A stretch of 27,142 nt of DNA from a virus. Location of the stretch: the IMG/VR virus record IMGVR_UViG_3300027793_000246, positions 1 to 27,142 of that record. One strand, given 5' to 3'. The stretch's first letter is position 1. Every line of letters starts with the position of its first letter. This document shows, piece after piece, positions 21,210-27,142 of the stretch. Both the position numbers and the translations under genes were made by a program. The notes under the pieces are model-generated. The model was given only the letters and a program-made list of their open reading frames with translations. It was not told where the DNA came from and ran no database searches.

Positions 21210-21283
21210 GCTCGCAGTTTCTACTAAGTGAAGACTTGGATGAACTGTTGAGCGAGAGCGGAGATAATCTACTAACGCAATAG
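21197..21283 (+). other. Candidate -1 frameshift site and 26-codon extension of the capsid protein
   Basis: In the capsid frame GTA AAC CCG TCT TAG contains A AAC CCG (21197-21203), fitting the X XXY YYZ slippery pattern. The -1 frame is then open for 26 codons (VLGSQ, FLLSEDLDELLSESGDNL, LTQ) to TAG 21281-21283, five bases before the terminator stem. Frame-shifting would give a 372-residue capsid form. The product matches the end of the 10381 protein in pattern. Possible RNA pairing: CTCGC (21211-21215) with GCGAG (21252-21256), enclosing AAGT/ACTT. Y = C slippery sites are less common, which lowers confidence. A separate short gene from TTG 21236 is possible. Confidence 0.55.
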
Positions 21284-21287
21284 AATT

Positions 21288-21316
21288 GGAGAGGTGTATG
21301 CCTCTCCTTTTTTTTT
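21288..21316 (+). terminator. Rho-independent terminator after the capsid gene
   Basis: GGAGAGG (21288-21294) pairs with CCTCTCC (21301-21307) around TGTATG, followed by nine T. Confidence 0.9.
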
Positions 21317-21323
21317 ATATTTG
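21316..21323 (+). promoter_or_regulatory. Promoter -7 element for the 21343 gene
   Basis: TATATTTG begins on the last T of the terminator and lies 19 bases ahead of ATG 21343. Only GTG, not TTG, is found 19 bases upstream, so activity is less sure. Confidence 0.45.
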
Positions 21324-21342
21324 CAAATAAAAATATCAATCA

Positions 21343-22356
21343 ATGTGCTACGATAAACTACTTGGATTGAAGGGGTGCGATAGACCTGAGCCTACAACGG
21401 GGCTATATATAGATGACTTAGGAATAAATCAGACCTTACTTGGTCAGCTAATCACTAACCAATATATGAGCGGTGTTGAGCTATTTGATGCGAAGCTCGC
21501 GTTTGCGTGGCGTAAGATGTCAAGTGATATGCTTTCGCGATTGTCTCCAATGATGAAGGCTGACACTGTAATTGATAGCAAGAGGATTGGACAAGTATTG
21601 ACCAACGCGAGCAATCTTGACTTAGCGCTCGGTGCTGGCAAGTATGCAGGTATAAGAGTAACCATCGACCCAAATCAACTTAGCTTTCTCAACTTCTATT
21701 TATCGAGCCTAAAGATTGACATATATACAATGGCAACGCCAGTGCCGATATTGGTATTTGATATGCAAACGCTTAAGCTCGTTGGTACATTCAACTATCA
21801 ATCAGAGGCGGTTGAGGAGTTTATCGGCAGGACCTACAAGGCGAATCGCAGGAAGTTAGATTTAGCTTTTGTCTATGAGTCGCTTTATGATACAACAAAA
21901 ATGATAACCAAGAAGGGCAGTTGCTACGATTGCGGCGGCGGAGTGAGAGCTGCACACATTTGCCCATTTGTCGATGCTATTGGAATTGAGCTGACAACAG
22001 ACGGCACTGATGTGCTGACTTCTAAGAACAAGAAATACACTCAAGGTATGTCAATGGTTTATAATGTTAACTGCGACCGCGAGGCGTGGCTGTGCAGCAT
22101 TGGTGGATTGATGGCGATGCCGCTTGCTTATGCAACGGCGGTGGAGATATACGATTACTCGCTAACCATTGCACCAACCATTAGAGTGAATACAACGGTG
22201 AGTGTTACAAGGGAAACGATAATTGAAGCAAGAGACATTGCAGCAACAAGATACAATGAGGAGCTTGCAGCGATGTTGCAGAATATGCGCCTACCTGATG
22301 ACAACAACTGCTTTGATTGCCGCAAGAACATGAAGTATGTAACAGCGCTTCCATAA
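21343..22356 (+). CDS. Putative head-tail connector/neck protein, 337 aa
   Basis: It follows the capsid gene and precedes a tail-completion protein, the usual place of head completion proteins. Features: an N-terminal Cys-rich start (MCYDKLLGLKGCDRPEP), a helical part, a sheet-rich middle (MATPVPILVFDMQTLKLVGTF), a metal-like cluster (CYDCGGGVRAAHICP near 195-210) and a C-terminal helix with CFDCRKN. At 337 residues it is longer than a typical connector, so it may be a fused or specialised neck protein; a second capsid-surface protein is possible. No family is recognised. The stop overlaps the next ATG by one base. Confidence 0.5.
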   Translation: MCYDKLLGLKGCDRPEPTTGLYIDDLGINQTLLGQLITNQYMSGVELFDAKLAFAWRKMSSDMLSRLSPMMKADTVIDSKRIGQVLTNASNLDLALGAGKYAGIRVTIDPNQLSFLNFYLSSLKIDIYTMATPVPILVFDMQTLKLVGTFNYQSEAVEEFIGRTYKANRRKLDLAFVYESLYDTTKMITKKGSCYDCGGGVRAAHICPFVDAIGIELTTDGTDVLTSKNKKYTQGMSMVYNVNCDREAWLCSIGGLMAMPLAYATAVEIYDYSLTIAPTIRVNTTVSVTRETIIEARDIAATRYNEELAAMLQNMRLPDDNNCFDCRKNMKYVTALP

Positions 22357-22838
22357 TGGCAACACCCAAACAGATCAGCGAACGAATTGACGCGCTCTTT
22401 GCAGAATGGAGCGGCGGCTTTACTCCGTTATTTTTCGCAGTGCTTGATATGAAGCGATTGATGGATATCAGAATATTTGGAATAGGTACAAGCGGCGGGA
22501 GTAATACCGCAGGACAGAAGCTACCAACTAAGCCATACACTCCTGCGTATGCGCTAATCAAGCAAAAGAATGGCAGACCGCCATTAGAACTAACTGGCTT
22601 TTTAAGAAGGTCGTTTGGAAAAGACAAAGATTCTGTATTTAATCAGGGCTTCGGGTCGGCTATTTTTATAGCAGCAGATGAAGCAGGAAAAGCAGAAGGA
22701 TTACAATATGGAAATGGAAAAGGCTTTAAAGGTTACGGACCAATCTTCCAACCAACAGACGAGGAGCAGAATAAAATGCTTGAACTACACGCAGAATTAT
22801 TAGCGGAACAAATCGCAAACAATCTAAGCAAACCATGA
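22356..22838 (+). CDS. HK97 gp10-like neck/tail-completion protein, 160 aa
   Basis: Start at ATG 22356. The LELTGFLRRSFGKD motif (T-G-x-L-R-x-S) is characteristic of the HK97 gp10 / virion morphogenesis protein family, which sits at the head-tail joint. Before it lie ISERIDALFAEW and a Lys/Pro-rich turn; after it IAADEAGKAEGLQYGNGKG. The size matches the family. The stop overlaps the ATG of the following gene (ATGA). Confidence 0.7.
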   Translation: MATPKQISERIDALFAEWSGGFTPLFFAVLDMKRLMDIRIFGIGTSGGSNTAGQKLPTKPYTPAYALIKQKNGRPPLELTGFLRRSFGKDKDSVFNQGFGSAIFIAADEAGKAEGLQYGNGKGFKGYGPIFQPTDEEQNKMLELHAELLAEQIANNLSKP

Positions 22839-25789
22839 ATCTACTAAAGACCATAATTGAAAGACTTAATCAGCGCATTGAGGTAGCTAATATCTTCGAT
22901 AAGCAGTTCAGCTTATGCGAGCTTAACGCAAACGGCAACGATAAGGCTTGGGTGCATTACATCGGCAACGGGCAGGCTGAGGTTGTTACCAACTTTGATG
23001 CAAAGAACGGAACGCTTTTTTGGGCTAAGCGCAGCAAGGTAACAGTTAACAAGACCGATGCCTACAAGATGAGCGGATGTAAGCAGTTATACATCACGAC
23101 CTTCCCGCTGACGGCTTATGCAATCGTGCGCAAATCGCACCTACCTTGCGATGGTGAAGACGCGCAGGATTGGTTAGCATCAAGAATCTACAAGCTCGCA
23201 TCAGGCACTGACCCGCTATTCAAGCAAAACATAGGGGTTATTAACTATGAGGTAGTACCAACGGGCTACATCAACGAGATTAAGACCTTAACAGCCAACT
23301 ATGAATGGGCTTGCGTTTCTGTTGATATGGATGTGCAGGTTATCACATCGAGCGAAGATGGCTGTTATGACACTTGCGCAACGGGCGATATTCCGCTTCC
23401 TGACTTGCAACCTTGCACACCTTGCTTAACAGAGGTTGCTGTTGATGGCGTTACAATAACTGGAAACGGAACAGAAGCAGATCCATTGGTGGCAATCGGT
23501 GGCGGAGGCGGAACACCTCTTAGAACTCAAGATGAAGGCAGCAACGTAAGCACCAACACAACAACACTTAACTTCACTGGCGATGGAGTAACTGCAACAC
23601 TCACATCACCGGGAGTAGTTGAGGTAAATATTCCATCAGGAGGCGGCGGCGTTGGATCATTGCAAGATGTTACCGATGTTGGCAATAGCACAACCAACGA
23701 CATTGACTTTATAGCAAATGCAGGACTGACCTTTGACAATGGTGCGCTATTCCGCAAAGGTACAACCGATGCAGGCAACGGCGGCGCTAAGGGCACTGCG
23801 CAAATCTGCTCAATAAGCTATGAGCTAAAGTGGGAAGCAGGGCGGCTTTACTATATGGAGCAGGATGGCTTCACGATTCGCGATGTAACGCATAATTTTA
23901 CATTTGTACCTCAGCCAACAGATGATTCAACTAAGGGCTTCGTAGTGGGCTCGCGTTGGAGTTTAGATGATGGTACTGTTTACCTTTGCAGCGATGCTAC
24001 AATCGGTGCAGCAGTTTGGGCGGTGGTAAGCACTGGCGGCGTTACTTCGGTAACTGCAACATCGCCAATATTCTCAAGTGGCGGCACTACTCCCGACATC
24101 TCAATTCAGCCTGCCAACTTATTCGATGATGGTTACCTTACATCAGCGGACTTTGCGAGCTTTGCAGGCAAGTTCGATGTACCAACTGGAACAAGCGCGG
24201 ATTATCTCGATGGCACTGGAACACCGACAATATTCCCGACCATTCCAAGCGGCGGTGTTACATCGGTTAATTCAGGCATCAATATCAATGTTGACAATAC
24301 CAACCCTGCTGCACCAATTATTAACTCCCTTTCTGATAGATATAAGACATCTTCAACAACATCGAACAGCGTAAGCAACGGCTCAAAGAGCTTCACTGTT
24401 GACTTGAATCTTTCTTATATACCATTGCAGGAGATACTTGTTGTGTTTGACCCTGCGCACCATATGCATGGCGAAGTAACATCTTATAACCCTGGAACGG
24501 GAGCGCTTGTTGTTGATATTAAGACTCATACTGGCAGCGGAACTTATTCATCATGGGTAATTAATCTCGATGGTACACCAGTGGATGCACTAACGGGCAG
24601 CGGCACGGCAAACGAGGTTGCATACTTTACAGCATCGAGGGTGTTAGCATCGCTGCCAGTTGCAACCTACCCAAGCCTAACAGAACTGAGCTATGTTAAA
24701 GGAGTAACAAGTGCAATTCAAACGCAGATAAACAGCAAGTTTAACACTCCGGCAGGCACTACATCGCAATATGTAAGAGGCGATGGCTCACTTGCTGCCT
24801 TTCCTAATGTGCCAGCTTTTTTGCCTTATATTACAGAGGTAATGTCGAGCTCTACTGCAACCAATAATTCTATTGAATACGTGGCATCGGTAAATAAAAT
24901 CTATGTAACCAATGGAAGTAATAACGTCAATATATTTAATGCGACAACGGGCGAGCTATTGGCAACTGTTACCTTAACACAAGCACTAAGGGCAAGGTAT
25001 ATAAATAGCATTAATGAAGTATGGGTTACGAGCGTAAATGTGGCAAGTATAACAAGAATAAACCCAACAACAAATGCTGTTATTGGAACTATTACAACAT
25101 CCATTGTAGCCAATGGTTTTGATATTTGTGAAATAAGTTCTACCAAAGTTTATGTGTCGATAAACGGAAGCGGTGGGGCGCAAAGAGTTCAAGTTATAAA
25201 CCCTTCAACTTTAGCTTTTGTTGCTGATATTACAGCTTCTATACCCGGCTTTTGTAGCGGAATGGCTTTTAACAACAATCCTTCATCTGCCCAAAACGGA
25301 GTAGTGATATTAGGTAGTTCAGGTGGTGCTGTTACATTAATTGATTCAGCTACCAACACGGTAACGGTGGCAACAACTAATCCTGGTTCTGCTTTAAGTA
25401 ATGTTTTTGAAATAATGTATTCTGCCGTTGATGATAAATATTATGTAAGTAGTCAAGCAAATAGTAGAGTAGTTTCTTTAAACATAACAGGAGCGACTAC
25501 ATTAACTTTAGACAAGATTAAATATAACGCTATTGCGAATATTAGTTTACAAATTGATGACGCTAACGATTTATTAATTATCAATCAAATAGCAAGCACC
25601 CCAACTCCTAATGTAATGTGCCACTTCATAAGAAAAAGCACATTTGAATCTTTATATAATATTATGACACCTGCACAGGGTGGTGCTAATACAAGGGCAG
25701 GTTTTGTAAGGGCTGATTTAGTAAACAAAAGAGTATTTTTAGCAGGTAGAAGTGCTTCATCAACAGCCGTTTTAACAGTAAAATATTAA
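22835..25789 (+). CDS. Fibre protein: tail-terminator-like N-domain fused to shaft and beta-propeller, 984 aa
   Basis: Residues 1-175 (LLKTIIERLNQRIEVANIF to WACVSVDMDVQVITS) have the size and pattern of a tail terminator or neck ring subunit, which normally follows the gp10-like protein as its own gene. Residues about 195-660 are a fibre: Gly/Ser/Thr-rich beta repeats, TPLRTQDEGSNVSTNTTTLN, LTELSYVKGVTSAIQTQINS and similar phrases typical of phage fibres. From about 670 to the end a series of strands (NKIYVTNGSNNVNIFN, NEVWVTSVNVASITRIN, TKVYVSINGSGGAQRV, DKYYVSSQANSRVVSLN) forms a YVTN-type beta-propeller with about six blades. It is probably the receptor-binding tip. The propeller DNA is more AT-rich than the rest. 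Confidence 0.75.
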   Translation: MNLLKTIIERLNQRIEVANIFDKQFSLCELNANGNDKAWVHYIGNGQAEVVTNFDAKNGTLFWAKRSKVTVNKTDAYKMSGCKQLYITTFPLTAYAIVRKSHLPCDGEDAQDWLASRIYKLASGTDPLFKQNIGVINYEVVPTGYINEIKTLTANYEWACVSVDMDVQVITSSEDGCYDTCATGDIPLPDLQPCTPCLTEVAVDGVTITGNGTEADPLVAIGGGGGTPLRTQDEGSNVSTNTTTLNFTGDGVTATLTSPGVVEVNIPSGGGGVGSLQDVTDVGNSTTNDIDFIANAGLTFDNGALFRKGTTDAGNGGAKGTAQICSISYELKWEAGRLYYMEQDGFTIRDVTHNFTFVPQPTDDSTKGFVVGSRWSLDDGTVYLCSDATIGAAVWAVVSTGGVTSVTATSPIFSSGGTTPDISIQPANLFDDGYLTSADFASFAGKFDVPTGTSADYLDGTGTPTIFPTIPSGGVTSVNSGININVDNTNPAAPIINSLSDRYKTSSTTSNSVSNGSKSFTVDLNLSYIPLQEILVVFDPAHHMHGEVTSYNPGTGALVVDIKTHTGSGTYSSWVINLDGTPVDALTGSGTANEVAYFTASRVLASLPVATYPSLTELSYVKGVTSAIQTQINSKFNTPAGTTSQYVRGDGSLAAFPNVPAFLPYITEVMSSSTATNNSIEYVASVNKIYVTNGSNNVNIFNATTGELLATVTLTQALRARYINSINEVWVTSVNVASITRINPTTNAVIGTITTSIVANGFDICEISSTKVYVSINGSGGAQRVQVINPSTLAFVADITASIPGFCSGMAFNNNPSSAQNGVVILGSSGGAVTLIDSATNTVTVATTNPGSALSNVFEIMYSAVDDKYYVSSQANSRVVSLNITGATTLTLDKIKYNAIANISLQIDDANDLLIINQIASTPTPNVMCHFIRKSTFESLYNIMTPAQGGANTRAGFVRADLVNKRVFLAGRSASSTAVLTVKY

Positions 25790-25792
25790 AAT

Positions 25793-25969
25793 ATGAAAGT
25801 ACAAATTAGAAAAGGTATTGTATTAGCATACGGTAAAGCATTAGAAGGAGATGATGTATATCAAGCTCCCGATGATTATTGCCCTGAAAAGTACACTTAC
25901 ACACCTATTGATATAGATGTGTTCAATCCTGATGGATTTATTGTTAACTTTGAAAACTCAAATAATTAA
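25793..25969 (+). CDS. Small acidic protein, 58 aa
   Basis: ATG 25793 to TAA 25969, with 3 bases to the fibre stop and 2 to the next gene. Product: MKVQIRKGIVLAYGKALEG, then acidic DDVYQAPDDYCPEKYTYTPIDID. Like the propeller it is AT-rich, suggesting it came with it. A fibre chaperone or accessory subunit is a guess from position. Confidence 0.6.
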   Translation: MKVQIRKGIVLAYGKALEGDDVYQAPDDYCPEKYTYTPIDIDVFNPDGFIVNFENSNN

Positions 25970-25971
25970 TT

Positions 25972-26451
25972 ATGGCAGGAATTAGAATAACAGACTTAAC
26001 AGCGCTATCGAGCGCAGCAAATGGCGATTATCTTTGCATCGTTGATGTATCTGACACCTCGCAATCGCCTGAAGGTACGACTAAGAAGATTGAGGTTGGG
26101 AATATGTTTGAAAGCGGAACTTGGACACCGACCTTTAGTGATTTTAGTGGCGCAATAACAGCGGCAACATTAACTTCAGCTACTTATTCAAAGGTTGGCA
26201 ATATTGTAACTTGTCAGATAAACTTAAGTATTACTATGGATTTTACCGCTCCAGTTAGTAGTGGGGAGTTTGAATTTACTTACCCTATCGCTACAACAAC
26301 TGCAAATGGTGGTGGTTCGTTAAGTTCTAGTAACTTGGAAAATCAATTTAATGGTTCAGTAAGAAATAACAATATAGCAATATTTTCAGAAGATACCACT
26401 ATTGACACTAATGCAACTTGCCACGCTCTATTCCAATATGAAATCAATTAG
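25972..26451 (+). CDS. Second, short fibre protein, 159 aa
   Basis: Starts MAGIRITDLTALSSAANGDY and LCIVDVSDTSQSPEGTTKKI, a peptide of the form ITDL-x-A...D...DTSQSP-GTTKKI-V that begins many phage fibre proteins and acts as the attachment domain. The rest is beta-rich (GTWTPTFSDFSGAITAATL onward) and resembles fibre head domains (SATYSKVGNIVTCQINLS). It likely assembles on or beside the long fibre. The end overlaps the endolysin start by 14 bases. Confidence 0.75.
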   Translation: MAGIRITDLTALSSAANGDYLCIVDVSDTSQSPEGTTKKIEVGNMFESGTWTPTFSDFSGAITAATLTSATYSKVGNIVTCQINLSITMDFTAPVSSGEFEFTYPIATTTANGGGSLSSSNLENQFNGSVRNNNIAIFSEDTTIDTNATCHALFQYEIN

Positions 26452-26896
26452 CCCCAAAGGCTTAGAGCTCATTAAATCCTTTGAAGGCTTGCGGCTGAAT
26501 GCCTACCTTTGCGAGGCTAATGTGGCTACAATAGGCTACGGCAGCACCTATTATGCCAACGACCAGAAGGTAAAGATGGGCGATAAAATCACTAAAGAGC
26601 AGGCTGAAATTTTACTGCGTAAAACAGTGCGCGACTTCGAGCAGAATGTTAACGCGCTGCTCAACGGAGTGCAGGTCAACCAAAATCAGTTTGATGCACT
26701 GGTTAGCTTCGCCTTTAATCTTGGAACTGCTGCCCTTGCTAAGTCAACGCTGCTGAAATTAGTAAAAGCGAATCCAAACGACCCAGCAATCTCAAGGGAG
26801 TTCGGCAAATGGGTAAATGCAGGCGGCAAAAAGGTTAATGGCTTGGTAACGCGGCGGCAAAAAGAAGCAGAACTTTATTTTAAGCCCTTCGTATAA
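26438..26896 (+). CDS. Endolysin, T4-type lysozyme (GH24), 152 aa
   Basis: Hydrolyses peptidoglycan at lysis. Start at ATG 26438 (MKSISPKGLELIKSFEG). Seen: catalytic Glu in SFEGLRL, then after 8 residues Cys in YLCEA, then after 5 Thr in ATIGYG: the E-8-C-5-T form of the E-D-T triad. Also GYGST, FDALVSFAFNLGTAALAKST and GLVTRRQKEAELY, all typical of the family. Length is normal. No signal or anchor segment is seen at the N-terminus, so export likely needs the following holin. Confidence 0.9.
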   Translation: MKSISPKGLELIKSFEGLRLNAYLCEANVATIGYGSTYYANDQKVKMGDKITKEQAEILLRKTVRDFEQNVNALLNGVQVNQNQFDALVSFAFNLGTAALAKSTLLKLVKANPNDPAISREFGKWVNAGGKKVNGLVTRRQKEAELYFKPFV

Positions 26897-26903
26897 CTAC
26901 CCT

Positions 26904-27104
26904 ATGCGGCGAAAAATAAGTAAGTCAAGACGGGCGCTCGATATTATCGTTAAATACTGGCGGTCCACAATAGGCTCATTAGTGGTATTAGCCTCCGTCT
27001 TTGCCCTTATTTTCAAGGCTATATCAACAGAAACACTTGCAGCGATTGTGGCAGCTATGATTGCCGCTGGTTATATTCCTAAAGCCAAAGAAGATGATAA
27101 CTGA
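26904..27104 (+). CDS. Holin-like small membrane protein, 66 aa
   Basis: Seen: a very basic N-terminus (MRRKISKSRRALD), two hydrophobic stretches (IGSLVVLASVFALIFKAI and TLAAIVAAMIAAGYI) and a charged C-terminus (KAKEDDN). It follows the endolysin after 7 bases. Size, two membrane segments and position support a holin. No sequence family is recognised. Confidence 0.65.
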   Translation: MRRKISKSRRALDIIVKYWRSTIGSLVVLASVFALIFKAISTETLAAIVAAMIAAGYIPKAKEDDN

Positions 27105-27142
27105 AAGAGCCGATACAATAGTTACTCTTGACACCTCCTGCA
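27094..27142 (+). CDS. Start of a further gene, cut by the window edge
   Basis: ATG 27094 opens inside the end of the holin-like gene (11-base overlap) and stays open to the edge: MITERADTIVTLDTSC. The overlap pattern fits phage operons. A spanin or other lysis gene may follow; only 16 residues are visible. Confidence 0.4.
   Translation, partial: MITERADTIVTLDTSC

Noticed and set aside
26508-26517. TACCTTTG-type promoter match inside the endolysin gene (and a similar one near 23990)
   Set aside because: Both are within conserved coding sequence, and no gene start follows closely.

Overview
The window looks like about 27 kb of a tailed bacteriophage (Caudoviricetes) or prophage that infects a member of the Bacteroidota. 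The phage call rests on a packaging, tail, head and lysis gene set: terminase, tape measure, portal, MuF-like protein, scaffold, capsid and endolysin. A long tape measure protein and no visible sheath or baseplate wedge genes favour a siphovirus. The host call rests on promoters of the Bacteroidota type (TAnnTTTG, sometimes with TTG 17-19 bases upstream), start codons that mostly lack Shine-Dalgarno sequences, and protein families typical of phages of that phylum. No integrase, polymerase, tRNA gene or CRISPR array is visible.

Layout of the plus strand. 1-980 is the 3' part of a VapE-like replicative helicase. 980-1192 is a repeat-rich non-coding stretch (seven copies of AAGTGGTCC in both orientations, an AT run and (CA)12), a candidate replication origin or operator. 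1193-2412 holds a VRR-NUC nuclease and small genes. 2432-4061 encodes the terminase subunits. 4058-5528 holds small genes and the overlapping tail-assembly chaperone pair. 5529-12651 encodes the tape measure, two large tail proteins and a likely tail tube protein. 12623-14233 holds a glycosyltransferase, a methyltransferase and a 36-residue protein. 14242-16999 encodes portal and MuF-like protein. 19033-22838 holds scaffold, major capsid protein, a connector-like protein and a neck protein. 22835-26451 encodes fibres, and 26438-27142 the lysis genes. Tail genes lie before head genes, the reverse of the common order.

The plus-strand run is interrupted at 17000-18930 by six small minus-strand genes with their own promoter. 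Five gene ends carry related sequences, and in four the TAA stop codon sits inside or overlaps a TAAC/TAACG motif. One boundary (17572-17667) is a long two-armed palindrome resembling an integron attC site. This looks like an array of gene cassettes inserted at the stop codon of the MuF gene.

Three places suggest that the reading frame is recoded. (1) The terminase large subunit is split inside its Walker A motif by exactly 41 bases. The insert holds a hairpin with a GAAA loop and an in-frame stop, and is bounded by identical CGA codons. Removing it restores a perfect 425-residue terminase, so this is a candidate translational bypass element like the one in T4 gene 60. (2) A T8 run followed by a hairpin lies where a -1 frameshift would fuse the two tail chaperone reading frames. 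(3) A slippery heptamer next to the capsid stop codon leads into an open -1 frame of 26 codons, whose product resembles the C-terminus of a large tail protein in this window; this recalls the 10A/10B capsid pair of phage T7. All three rest on sequence reading only.
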